Positions 9,416-18,565 of a stretch of 28,099 nt of DNA are shown piece after piece. The notes beneath the pieces are model-generated. The model worked only from the letters and a program-made list of their open reading frames with translations. It was not told where the DNA came from and made no database searches. How positions within the stretch are numbered: the first letter of the stretch is position 1; every line of letters begins with the position of its first letter. The stretch comes from Trichomonas tenax (taxonomy: Eukaryota; Parabasalia; Trichomonadida; Trichomonadidae). The position numbers and the translations under genes are program-made. The DNA is taken from assembly GCA_023091735.1 (NCBI GenBank), contig JALKBU010000677.1, forward strand, positions 1 to 28,099. The letters run 5' to 3'.

Positions 9416-11063
9416 TCAGTATTGCCGTCGTGTATTTAAGATCAGAGTTACGAAAAAAAATTCCTCATCTGGAAGTTTAACAAGATCAATGTAATCGATG
9501 TCTGGAGCCCATCCTGAAGGATTATCGAGCCTAACAACATTCATTCCTTTCTTGAGTTCGACAACAATAGTTTTGCGCCCAGTTTGGCCTTTTGGGGTTT
9601 TTGGTAAATTCTGGAACCAGAACTTCTCACCATTAACGATGCACCTCAAGTTTTTCCCTTCAGATTGCATCACGTATCCAATCGTCAAAGCGTAGTGGCC
9701 TACGTTCTTGCCTTAGACATCTTTATATTCCATCCAGTTGTCTGAAACATAAACATCGCCAAGATAACCAACTTTAGCACCGCATGAGCAATCAGAATCC
9801 TCTGAGACGCGGGCAAAGTTATGCGAATAGATGCCTGAATATTTATCAAGCCAAGCGTTTTCGGCCTCATAGCGAACTTGCTCAGTCCTAATATCACCTT
9901 CGAGTGTGAAGATGCGCGTTCCATGTGCAGGAACATTAAATGAATAACCATCTTTGGCATTGACTGTTCCAATGTCAGCTTTGGCGAAAGCATCTCTAAT
10001 TTTGATGCTTCCATCAAGGCATAGCGGTTTAAAGTCAACAGTAACGTTTTACGAAGAGTCAGAAGGATTATATGCAGCAATTGCACGCTTCGAGCCATGC
10101 CTTTCAATAATGTCTTTAGCAAAGATCTTCACAGCTCCTTTGATATCAACTATTTGAGCTTGGAGAGCACATGGATCTTGATTAAGAGCAATAAGCTCTT
10201 CATTGCTGAGAAACTCGAGAGCTGAGTTCCTAATTGTGGTTAAGTCGCATCCAATAAGAAGCGGTGATGACATAATACACTACATTCCGAAGTGTGTTTT
10301 ATCTTCTTCATTCGATAAACTTCTTCCGACTTCGAGCATGTCTGTGTCGTTGTAATGGCCTTCAAGGGCATACGCTGACAAGTACTGGTTGATGCCAATG
10401 ATCATCTTGATTGAACCTCAGTTGTCTTTAACGTCTGTAGAAATTCTCAATGATGTTGCTAAATTGTGGACCCAAGTTCCAAGAAAACCCCATCTGCAAA
10501 CGTTTGTGCGGACATCCTTTCGTCCTGTGTTGCGTACTGCATTGTATAAATACGTGTAACGCTCCCTTTCGTCCAAAAGCAGGTTTTCAAAATTAAGATT
10601 TGGAACTCCACCGCAAAAGTCGAGTTTTATGAAGTCAAATCCGAAAGTCGTGAAGAACTAGTCCGAATCCTGTTGATCATGACCATAAGTTCCAACTCCT
10701 ATGCCAAGATCATCTCCTTGATGAATACTTCCGCATGTGTTTCTTCCTCCGTCAGAGTATATTTCTGCCTTCAGTCCAAGGTAGTGAACATGCTTAATAA
10801 CTGGCTCTAAACCGTTTGGAAATCTTGTCTGATGAATCAGAAGTTGTCCTGTTGATTCGTTTCTACCTCCAAATTATCCATCATCGATGTTTATGTACAT
10901 GTATCCCTTTTCTTTAAGCCCACGTTCTACTATTTTCAATGCTTGCAATTTAATTAGATTTTCGGTGATATTTACACGATACGTGTTCCACGAACTCCAT
11001 CCCATCGTCGGTGTTTCGTAAATTGGAGCTGAAAATGAAGCATAATCGAAAGAAAAAAAACAT
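9416..11063 (-). pseudogene. GH27 alpha-galactosidase with CBM35-like domain, six in-frame stops
   Basis: One minus frame carries an almost complete family 27 glycoside hydrolase: MGWSSWNTY at 11005, INIDDG near 10880, FPNGLEPVIKHVHYLGLKAEI, the nucleophile motif FIKLDFCGG (Asp codon 10621-10619), NDTDMLEVG with the acid/base Asp, and MSSPLLIGCDL. A C-terminal domain follows (about 9890-9440) with AENAWLDKYSG, KVGYLGD and NPSGWAPDIDYI, typical of CBM35/CBM6-like sugar-binding modules. Such enzymes release terminal alpha-galactose. Stops lie at 10876, 10660, 10420, 10282, 10051 and 9715 (first base, minus); those at 10420 and 10282 replace conserved Trp. No indel breaks the 1.6-kb frame, but a T8 run after the ATG at 11063 is one base too long to join it to the coding frame. 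Domain make-up resembles bacterial enzymes, so lateral transfer is plausible. Confidence 0.85.
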
Positions 11064-11525
11064 TTTTAATCGGTGAATTGTAAACATCAGAAATTTTTCA
11101 TACGTTGTAGATCAAAAATATTGTTAAATTTGGAATCCATCCGTTATTTATATTCGAAATTCACTAAAATTTCAACAAATTGAAAATGGCCATTTTAATT
11201 ATTGTGACATGTAAATCAAAAATATGACACGTAAATTTTCATGATAACTCTAAAAATCAAAATAACACACCTAGAGTTTAGATTTTGAAATCGATTTTTT
11301 AACTAACACTCATTGAGAGCTCTTTTGCAGAATATCATATATTAGTTAATTTTTAATAAGCATCTATGCTTGGAAAGAGCACTAAGAGAAGATATATGAT
11401 GTTGCTATTATTCTATTATCAAATATATATATTCTAGTTTAGCAATAGCTTTTATGCGCTAATAATAGGAATTAACGAAAGTAGCTTCGAAAAGAAGCTA
11501 TTACAATAAACTATCTTGCATTTAA
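11064..11525. other. AT-rich intergenic region
   Basis: No gene is supported. Two copies of TGACAYGTAAA lie at 11205-11215 and 11225-11235, shared with the spacer at 12761-12820. A short stretch resembling the 3' flank of the GH27 pseudogene (ATGCTTGGAAAGAGCACTAA near 11368, versus ATGGAAAGAACACTAA near 9282) is too short to call a repeat. Confidence 0.45.
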
Positions 11526-12383
11526 TCATGATTCAACTTCAAAATGCCGAAATAGTTTTATGCGAATATATCCATTTCCGACATGTCCATGTTCAATGAC
11601 TCCTTCTGGAGATAGAAAGTCAGTATTTCCATCATACATTACTGTACTCACAAGCTTGATACCTGAATAATGAATGGAATCAGTTGAAAATAAATTCAAT
11701 CCTTCAGTATAATCTTTCAAGACTGCGAAACAGCCAGGATAGCCACTAATGTATGAACTACCTCCGCCATCCCAATGGTGATATATATCTATCAAATCTC
11801 CACCTTCAAAGTATCCAGAGCCTCCACCACCACATCCATCACCACCAGATATACTCCTATCACCATCTCCCATTCCAAATTCTCCATTAGTATTTCCTTT
11901 TCCGCTTGATTTTTGAGTACCACCTAAACCACGACTATTTGTACTATTATATCCTGAAATACCATCTGCGCTTCCTCCAATATCTACTCCAAATGGTCCA
12001 CCAGCAGCGACAAAGATGCGACTTTTTAATCCTTCAAAATCATAATAGCTTCCACTTTTTAATCGAATGTCAGTGGCTCCTCCACATCCACAATCACCTG
12101 GTCCACCACCCCCATATGAATGCAAGCTCATACCATTAATTCCTGCAGCTCCAACATGCAAATAAAAGTTAGATATTTTGTTAATAAATATTTCACCTGC
12201 AACATGACCAGTTCTGTCGTAGTTACCTTCGTATGGCCCTCCAGTGGCTCCCCATAACTCAAACAAATAATTTCCCTGTAACAAAGTTATTTTAAAAGGA
12301 TATGATGTATAATAATTTGATCCAATATAACTGAAGTTAACAATATAATTATTTTTACTTGTGAACTGTGGTATAGTATTCAT
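11526..12383 (-). CDS. glycine-rich protein with ALK/LTK-like Gly-rich domain
   Basis: An intact 285-codon frame starts MNTIPQFTSKNNYIVNFSYIG. It has the pattern of the glycine-rich domain also seen next to ALK/LTK receptors: a beta segment (YLFELWGATGG), then GGGGPGDCGCGGATDIR, a basic-aromatic segment (RIFVAAGGPFG), further Gly clusters (GGDGCGGGGSGYF), GGGSSYISGYPGC, and a last beta strand (HVGNGYIRIKLF). Such stand-alone proteins are frequent in trichomonads; their role is unknown. There is no signal peptide or membrane span, so the product may be cytosolic or leave by another route. The stop is followed within three bases by TAAA, which can act as the polyadenylation signal in these organisms. 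No frame damage is seen. Confidence 0.8.
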   Translation of the reverse strand: MNTIPQFTSKNNYIVNFSYIGSNYYTSYPFKITLLQGNYLFELWGATGGPYEGNYDRTGHVAGEIFINKISNFYLHVGAAGINGMSLHSYGGGGPGDCGCGGATDIRLKSGSYYDFEGLKSRIFVAAGGPFGVDIGGSADGISGYNSTNSRGLGGTQKSSGKGNTNGEFGMGDGDRSISGGDGCGGGGSGYFEGGDLIDIYHHWDGGGSSYISGYPGCFAVLKDYTEGLNLFSTDSIHYSGIKLVSTVMYDGNTDFLSPEGVIEHGHVGNGYIRIKLFRHFEVES

Positions 12384-12929
12384 ATTTTAGATATAATGTT
12401 TAATATATAAAAGAATTTATAGTATAACATCATATACAAGTAGGATAAATTAAATTCCTTTTTTCTGCTTAATATGCTTTTGAATACCATAAAGCAACAA
12501 ATTGGCTACAAGCGTAGGAAACACATCAAAATTAAAATGAAAAATTGAACAAGTGTGTTCGAATTTTGATAATTTATATTCCTCAAAGTACCGAGTTAAG
12601 TAATTCAATATTATTAAAAAAATTCAAAGCATCCAATGAAGACAAATATTGAGACTCTGATGTATTATAATTTGCCGTTAAATCACTAACAATGGGTCGA
12701 ATATATGAATAACAATGTTACCAAAATATCTATTGTCGAGTAATATAGAAAAGTTTGGTTTGACACGTAAAGTTATTGAATTTGTCATGTAAATTGCAAG
12801 TCATTTTGCTGACATGTAAAGCTGGAAATAAAATTGAAGGAAATTTAAAAATACCGATGCTATAGTAAGTGTAGAATCCAAATTTATATAAAATGATTTT
12901 GTCCGTTTGCTAATTTTTGTCAAAATATA
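12384..12929. other. AT-rich intergenic region between divergent genes
   Basis: No ORF is supported. Three copies of a TSACAYGTAAA-like motif lie at 12761, 12785 (shorter, TCATGTAAA) and 12810. The region should hold the promoters of both the glycine-rich gene (minus) and the TVP23-like gene (plus); a canonical initiator is not evident. Confidence 0.45.
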
Positions 12930-13544
12930 ATGGAAGAAGAATTAAATCAAACAGAAAACCCACAAGAAACCGAAACACCACAGACAGAAGAAATTCCTCT
13001 TCAGCAGAGGGCCTCTGAAACCCTCCGGAAAGGAATTCAAAAAGTTCGATTTTTTACATCAAATTTATCGACAAGTACTATTTTTATTATCATCAAAGTC
13101 TTCATCGCGCTGTGGTCAATCATATTCTCTATTCGTCGTTCGCAAATTTTCTTTTGGTTCACTACAATTTTATTTACTTTGTTCGATATTTGGTATACGC
13201 AGAGAATTGTGGGTTTGTCACTTGCAGGTATTAAATATTCATGCAAAACTTCAGCGGAAGGTGACTTCGAGTGGAAATTCGAGCAACTTCCACACGACCA
13301 GCCGAATCTACGCAAGATATTCTGGATAACACACATAGTCTATATAGTATACATAATAATATGCATAATCGTCTCCATTTCATTACTTAACGGAGGTTGG
13401 ATATTTATATTCAGTTTGATTTTGATTTTGAACCTTATTAACTTTGGAATGCTTGTAAATTGCATTGGATATTGGAATGAATTACTAAATAGGTTCAAGA
13501 AACCAGATATTGAAAATCCAAATCCAGAAATCACAAATGATTAA
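12930..13544 (+). CDS. TVP23: TVP23/FAM18-family Golgi membrane protein
   Basis: An intact 204-codon frame. A hydrophilic acidic N-terminus (residues 1-40, Glu/Gln/Thr-rich) precedes four predicted membrane spans at about 51-67, 72-88, 131-153 and 157-177, with a charged C-terminus. The TVP23 hallmark between spans 2 and 3 is present: DIWYTQRIVGLSLAGIKY, then W-K-F-E and FWITHIVY, and an N-C-I-G-Y motif before the C-terminus. TVP23 proteins sit in Golgi and trans-Golgi membranes and take part in vesicle traffic, in yeast together with YIP proteins. Length is normal for the family. The ATG at 12930 is ten bases after TCAAAATA, a weak initiator-like site. Symbol given by homology only. Confidence 0.85.
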   Translation: MEEELNQTENPQETETPQTEEIPLQQRASETLRKGIQKVRFFTSNLSTSTIFIIIKVFIALWSIIFSIRRSQIFFWFTTILFTLFDIWYTQRIVGLSLAGIKYSCKTSAEGDFEWKFEQLPHDQPNLRKIFWITHIVYIVYIIICIIVSISLLNGGWIFIFSLILILNLINFGMLVNCIGYWNELLNRFKKPDIENPNPEITND

Positions 13545-13941
13545 CTAAGCTTGTTTATTTGTAAATACCTTACTGTATATTATTTTATATATCAATATAA
13601 GTTTTATATTTTTTAATATATATATGAATGATTAAAATAATCAAAACAGAGCTGAAAATAATGATAAAATTTTTTAAGTTAGAGTTGTGCATAAAAGCAT
13701 TAAACAATATAACACATATATAATATATAAAGAAAAGAGGTACGAAAGCGATAAAAATATGAATTTGGAAAATGAAATTCAGATAGTATTATATATAACC
13801 CCTAGGGATGTTAGGACTCTAGCCATTTTGAATAATTTTGAGTTTTTATAACCTTATAATTTCCATTGAGACTCTTGAGTTTAAGCATGCGGCGGTTATA
13901 CACAAAGTACGTTATTTTTAACTCAATACGCAATTTTTCCT

Positions 13942-13997
13942 AGCGTTCCGCAAAGCGGAACGCTCGGTTCTATTGGGAGGGGTGAAGCCCCTCCCAA
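13942..13997. repeat. GC-rich double hairpin
   Basis: AGCGTTCCGC, loop AAA, GCGGAACGCT forms a perfect 10-bp stem at 13942-13964. TTGGGAGGGG, loop TGAAG, CCCCTCCCAA forms a second perfect 10-bp stem at 13973-13997. This short GC-rich block stands out sharply from the flanking AT-rich DNA. Confidence 0.8.
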
Positions 13998-14112
13998 ACC
14001 CACCCCTGTAAAATCACCCACCAAAACAGAATTGAATGTCACATTTTTTATTTGAATGCTTTGACATATTTTAGATGCAGCACAATCAATATAACTATTT
14101 TACACCAAAAAA

Positions 14113-14290
14113 AAATATTTGAACACGCACAAAAATGTTAAGTGCGTATAATTATGAGTACGCACACTTTGTAGGCTATATAAAAATTGAAAAGGTCTGG
14201 TCGATTTTCATAACTTATTTAGCCTGTGCGTACTATCAATTATACGAACCATACAAAAAATTCAGTGTGTTTTAAAATTGAACACACACT
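14113..14290. repeat. palindromic (MITE-like) inverted repeat, about 180 bp
   Basis: The arm around 14140-14180 (GTGCGTATAATTATGAGTACGCACA ... AGGCTA, written here in parts) pairs with the reverse complement of the arm around 14218-14254, with only small differences. Outside them, TTGAACACGCAC (about 14118) and its inverted partner GTGTGTTTTAAAATTGAACACACACT (in parts, about 14264-14290) extend the symmetry. The central spacer is about 40 bases. Confidence 0.6.
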
Positions 14291-14400
14291 ATGGATTATT
14301 GATAAGAAAGTAATATATTTTATGACTGATTCTATGGCAAGAGCTATTATGAAGTATATTGACCGTTTAATGAAACTTCCATTTTAACTTTGTCTGCCTA

Positions 14401-15774
14401 TATAGTCCGTCAAAATGTAGTCCGAGGTGTCTCAATTTTTTGAGAACTTTTAACGTGCAACAATTTTTCGAAAAAAAATTAACAAAATATTAATCAAACC
14501 ATGTTTACTGTATTTATTTCAAAACTTATCAAAGTTAAAATTTTTGCTAATTTTTATTATATAGAATGGCATTCAATATATAGATGATATTTTTACTTCA
14601 AATTCCTAAAATCAGCAAATTTCCTCGGAAACTTGAAAAATATAATGAAATGGGAAAATAACATGATAAACGTAAACTATGTTGACTAAAGAAAGATATT
14701 TGACCTAAAAATGCAAAATTTACATTAATCGAATAAAATGTTGAATTATTGAAGGCAAATTGTATGAGATTCTTATATGTTATGACAACAAATCTTTTAT
14801 TCTATATCCAGTAATAATATTGCAGGTATAAAATCATATTTTAAAAATCCAAAAAAATAAATTCTCATTCTTTTAAATAATTGTGCGCTTTTCAACTTGC
14901 ACATCAATAGGAAAGTCAGATTGAAAAGAGCAAAACCATATTTGAAAAAAATTTTCACAAAACAAGTTTTTATTTTTTGATGAAATTATGAAATAACATG
15001 ATTTCATCTATTGTTTTGTGTATATTTCAAAACCACAAAACCAAAATTGAGTTATGGTGAGTTTCATCTTGACAAAAAATCAAAATTTCATATTTTTCTA
15101 ATTTTGAGCCGAGAATCAGATTTTCTAATGATTGGAGATCATGAACAACAAAAATCAGGTCATTTTAGAATAATGCACGTTAAACGTCTGATCCATCACT
15201 ATCTCGTTACGATTGGAGATAGTTAACACCAAAAATCATTTACACCATAAAACCATATTATCCTCATAATGTAGAATTCCCAAAAAGCCGAAATTTCAAT
15301 ACAATTTGCTATAGAATTCCTTAATTTTTCAAGTTTTAGTCCTGTGATCTTCTTTAAATCAATATGCTTACCTATCCACGGTTGTTAATTATCATTTCAA
15401 GCAAGAGTTCGAATTCTCAAGTCATCAAAAGTTAGTGAAAACATGGCAAAAGTATTTATTGAATCGATCATATGATTATTGAGCATGCTCTCCTTAATAT
15501 GTCCGCCAAATAGTAAAGCAAAGGACTGCAAATGTTCATATACGAAAATTTTTTTAAATTTTCATAAAAATGGAAAATGATATGTTCATTGTAGTCCCTA
15601 TATTTTTGGTTTTTATTGATTTTTTATTTGAATACTAAATGATTATATTATTGAAAAAAAAATCAATTTTCTCCCCATACAAAATCTGAGCTTTTTCAAT
15701 AGTTTACACTAAAATACCATTCAAAAGCATTCAATTTTTTGAGACCCCGCGGACGAAATTTTGAACGCACTATA
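14401..15774. mobile_element. TA-bounded inverted-repeat element, 1374 bp (mariner-sized, no intact transposase)
   Basis: The left end TATAGTCCGTCAAAATG, then AGTCCGAGGTGTCTCAA, matches the reverse complement of the right end (TATAGTGCGTTCAAAATTT, then CGTCCGCGGGGTCTCAA) over about 52 bases. Both ends start with TATAG, consistent with a TA target duplication. The size fits Tc1/mariner elements, but the interior is very AT-rich and shows no recognisable DDE transposase. It is either an old, fully decayed mariner or a non-autonomous derivative. Confidence 0.6.
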
Positions 15775-16560
15775 AAAAAATATTTTTATTTTACATTTTG
15801 ATTTTTTGAAGAGATAAAATGTTCAAGATATTTTAAATAGATAGGAACAATGTATTTTATTATTGCATTTTATTTTATAAAGGAAAAGACAAAATCTCTT
15901 GAAATCAATATTTAAGAAAATGTGACAACAGTGGCATTAACCTTATTATAAAGAGAAAGTTGCATGTTCGATCCAATTCTTTTCCAATTGTAAAAAATCA
16001 TTAATTTATTTATACAAATGCTTAGTACTTATCATTGGCATAAAATTTAATATGAAAAGATTCATCGAAATCGATGTTCTCATCAAGATAAAAAAATTGT
16101 TTGCCATGAATCGGCTAAAATCTTGATTTAGCACATAGCATAAGTTACATTTGTGATGCTATAGCATGTTGTGTTGTTTTATTAGTTATTTAAGGTCTCC
16201 TTCATATGAAATCATGAAGTCTATTTTGGTGAACATTAAAACTAAAGCCAGTAAAATAATAACAGTGGGTGTCAAAAAGGGTAATTTTTGATCCATTATT
16301 TGAATAACTCACCATATGTTTGATATGAAAATGCAAAAATCGAGATTCTTTTAAACCGTCCGACCAAGCTGCACTTCCCTCTGAAGATCCAAAAACTAAA
16401 AAGTTGGCTATAGATTCCTTATAGGATAGTGTTTCTTAATATCCAAAAATTTTTGAATCTTTCATTCAAATTTTTTGCTTTCTTCCTTTAAAAAATTACC
16501 TAGATTCTCCATTTGGCTTTGATGCATGATCTTTAGGCCTCAAATGACAATGAAGTTTAA

Positions 16561-16728
16561 TGGAATAAAAACTGTATTGGAATAAAGGTAACTTTATGCG
16601 AATAAAGTGAATTTGGAATCAAACCCTATTTTGGAATAACCGCCAATTTGGAATAATGACGGTTATTCCATATTCCAAAAATAAGTCGAAAAGTGACAAT
16701 AATGGAATACCCGAATTATTTGGAATCA
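16561..16728 (+). repeat. left terminal inverted repeat of the TTAA element
   Basis: Begins TGGAATAAAAACTGTATTGG and is packed with GGAATAA, GGAATCAAA and TTATTCCA motifs. It is near-identical to the reverse complement of 17408-17576. Confidence 0.75.
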
Positions 16729-17131
16729 AAATGAATTTGGAATTGGAATCAAAAGTGGAATAATGGAATTAGGAATCGACCTCAAGGTCTCTGTTATATA
16801 GCAACTTATTAAGAAGTTGTTAGCTGACATCGAGCTTGTTTACATGTCAGTTATTCTTCCACTTTGATTCCACGTTTTTGTTGAATAGAGAATACATTGA
16901 TGCGTGCTACGATATATGCAAGACAACAGCCAATGAATTCTATCGATTGAAAATGTAGTTTTGCTTTAAAATGAACAGATATCAGAATAAATCACTTCTA
17001 ACTTTTCGATTTTTAATCATTGTTATTGCATATGCTCTATATTTGAAGTGCACTTCGATTTTGAAGATCCAAGAGATTCCAAATATTTAGCGTGCGATTA
17101 AATACCTGAAATAGATTGAGAAAAATTGCTT

Positions 17132-17220
17132 CGCCTCATAGATCAATTGGCAAAACACTCCAAGCTTTAATGAAGAAGTTTGCTGGTTTGACTCGCTGTA
17201 GTCCTTCCTTTTTCCTTTTT
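17132..17220 (+). tRNA. degenerate tRNA-Lys-like (SINE-like) sequence inside the TTAA element
   Basis: An A-box-like TAGATCAATTGG at 17139-17150 and a B-box-like GGTTTGACTCG at 17185-17195 are spaced as in a tRNA. Between them ACTC, then GCTTTAAT resembles a Lys (TTT) anticodon arm, but neither the anticodon stem nor the acceptor and T stems pair well. A T-rich run starting near 17205 could be a Pol III terminator. It is a tRNA pseudogene or a tRNA-derived insert, not a working tRNA. Confidence 0.4.
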
Positions 17221-17407
17221 ACCACAAATTCTGGATGAGAATGCTATCTCAATTTGAATTGGAATTGAGGATAAAGTGATTATGTTTCCAACTGCCTGAC
17301 AGTTATTCTAAAGTATTTTTGATTCCATTATTATCCATGATTCCTAATTCCAATATCGAACTTGATTCCAAATTTTGAGAGTATTATGCGCATATCCAAA
17401 TATTCGG

Positions 17408-17576
17408 TGATTCCAAATAATTTGGGTATTCCATTATTATCACTTTTCAACATATTTTTGGAATATGGAATAACCGTCATTATTCCAAATTGGCGGTTAT
17501 TCCAAAATAGGGTTTGATTCCAAATTCACTTTATTCGCATAAAGTTACCTTTATTCCAATACAGTTTTTTATTCCG
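17408..17576 (-). repeat. right terminal inverted repeat of the TTAA element
   Basis: Read on the minus strand it begins CGGAATAAAAAACTGTATTG and follows the left arm to its inner end. It has one extra A in the A-run near the tip. Confidence 0.75.
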
Positions 17577-17930
17577 TTAAACTCCAATCTTTTTTGTTCT
17601 TTTAGAAAAATAAAAACTGTTTTTACTAATTTTTGTTATGAATTTTTTTAGGCTTGTCTAAAATTGATACGCAAAGTCGGCGAAACTCGTTTTTTAACTC
17701 ACTGGATTAACTTTTTGCTAAGTTATTGAACCCCAATGTACAAAATACTGTTGTGCATGATATATTAAAGAATTAGCTAACAAAGTCTATATTTCATTAA
17801 AATATTAGATATACCTTGCATCAAAAACATTGATTTGCCATGATGTGCTTTACTCATTATAATATATTATATTCCTATTGTACAGCATTTTTATAACGTA
17901 AAATATGTTGCTGTCGATGATAAATAGGTA

Positions 17931-18200
17931 AATTTAATCACAAATATGCTTTTTTAGCTTTTTTTTTGAAAAAAGGATTCCAAGTGTTCACATCAAGTAT
18001 TTTAATTAAATGTTCTCAATTTGAAAAGAACCGAAAGTACTCGGTTTCCTATCCCCAGACACTAATTTAATAAATTTTTCAAATTTAGCCGCCCAAAAAG
18101 AGTCATCAATATTTTTGGGAGAATAACACACAGAGCTCATCTGTGAACACTTGGAATACTTTTTTTCCCAAAAAAGCTAAAATATGTGAATTTACATAGA
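17931..18200. repeat. inverted repeat pair, about 60-bp arms
   Basis: The left arm (17931-17994: TAAATTTAATCACAAATATG ... TTTTTTAGC ... GATTCCAAGTGTTCACA, in parts) matches the reverse complement of 18142-18200, which ends in the same TATTCCAAGTGTTCACA and TTTTAGCTTTTTT blocks. The spacer is about 145 bases. It may be a small palindromic element. Confidence 0.55.
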
Positions 18201-18276
18201 AAGACGGTGTCATTATAATTGCATGTACCCATACTGCTATATATTTCAAGCTTTTCTATCAAAAATATAATTTTAA

Positions 18277-18537
18277 ATCAATCACAATATTTCGCAAAAA
18301 CAAGTTTCAACTTCGTTTGAATGCATAGTACATCATTTGCATGTGATTTTTGAGATAAATGACAAACAAATAAGAGATCATTTTGTTAAATCAAGCAAAA
18401 ATATAACATTCATAGAAAAAGTATGTTTTAAAGTATTTAAACATACTAGCGATGAAATATGCATTATGGAAGAAGGTTTTAATTGTTTATTGAGAAAAAT
18501 ACGTAGAATTGAAAAATATATGGAGATATTTTCTTAA
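18277..18537 (+). pseudogene. short open coding-like stretch, identity unknown
   Basis: The frame is open for about 86 codons after a TAA near 18275 and ends with TAA at 18535-18537. No ATG starts it; the earliest in-frame start-like codon is TTG at 18337. The amino-acid mixture is protein-like (Lys/Glu/Ile-rich, including FVKSSKNITFIEKVCFKVF). It could be a gene fragment or chance in AT-rich DNA. Confidence 0.2.
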
Positions 18538-18565
18538 AAAATAAACGGATTTTTTCGATTTTTTC

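Larger units (their letters stand above)
16561..17576. mobile_element. TTAA-bounded element with about 175-bp terminal inverted repeats
   Basis: The left arm (16554-16728) and the inverted right arm (17408-17583) differ at only about six positions plus one base of length, including a run of GGAATAA-type motifs. Both arms are bordered by TTAA (16557-16560 and 17577-17580). Further inward the arms diverge, but a matching GGAATTAGGAATC (16764 and 17341) shows the symmetry once extended further. The interior carries no ORF but does hold a tRNA-Lys-like sequence. TTAA flanks are known for piggyBac-type elements; that assignment is inferred. Confidence 0.75.
13545..18240. other. 4.7-kb gene-free region filled with decayed repeats
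   Basis: No convincing ORF on either strand. The region holds, in order, a GC-rich double hairpin (13942-13997), a palindromic repeat (14113-14290), a TA-bounded inverted-repeat element (14401-15774), a TTAA-bounded element (16561-17576), and another inverted repeat (17931-18200). A 71-codon frame at 15011-15226 lies inside the TA element and looks like chance. Confidence 0.7.

Noticed and set aside
9700..10122. 140-codon minus-strand frame
   Set aside because: It is an out-of-phase shadow of the GH27 pseudogene; the domain motifs are in the other frame.
9416..11063. Stop-codon reassignment to explain in-frame stops
   Set aside because: TAA, TAG and TGA all occur in frame in the same pseudogene, while intact neighbours use ordinary stops; decay is simpler.
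13037..13534. Minus-strand frames opposite the TVP23-like gene
   Set aside because: They are antisense shadows of a clear family member.
15011..15226. 71-codon plus-strand frame in the gene-free region
   Set aside because: It lies in the interior of the TA-bounded element, shows no transposase motif and has no supporting upstream signal.
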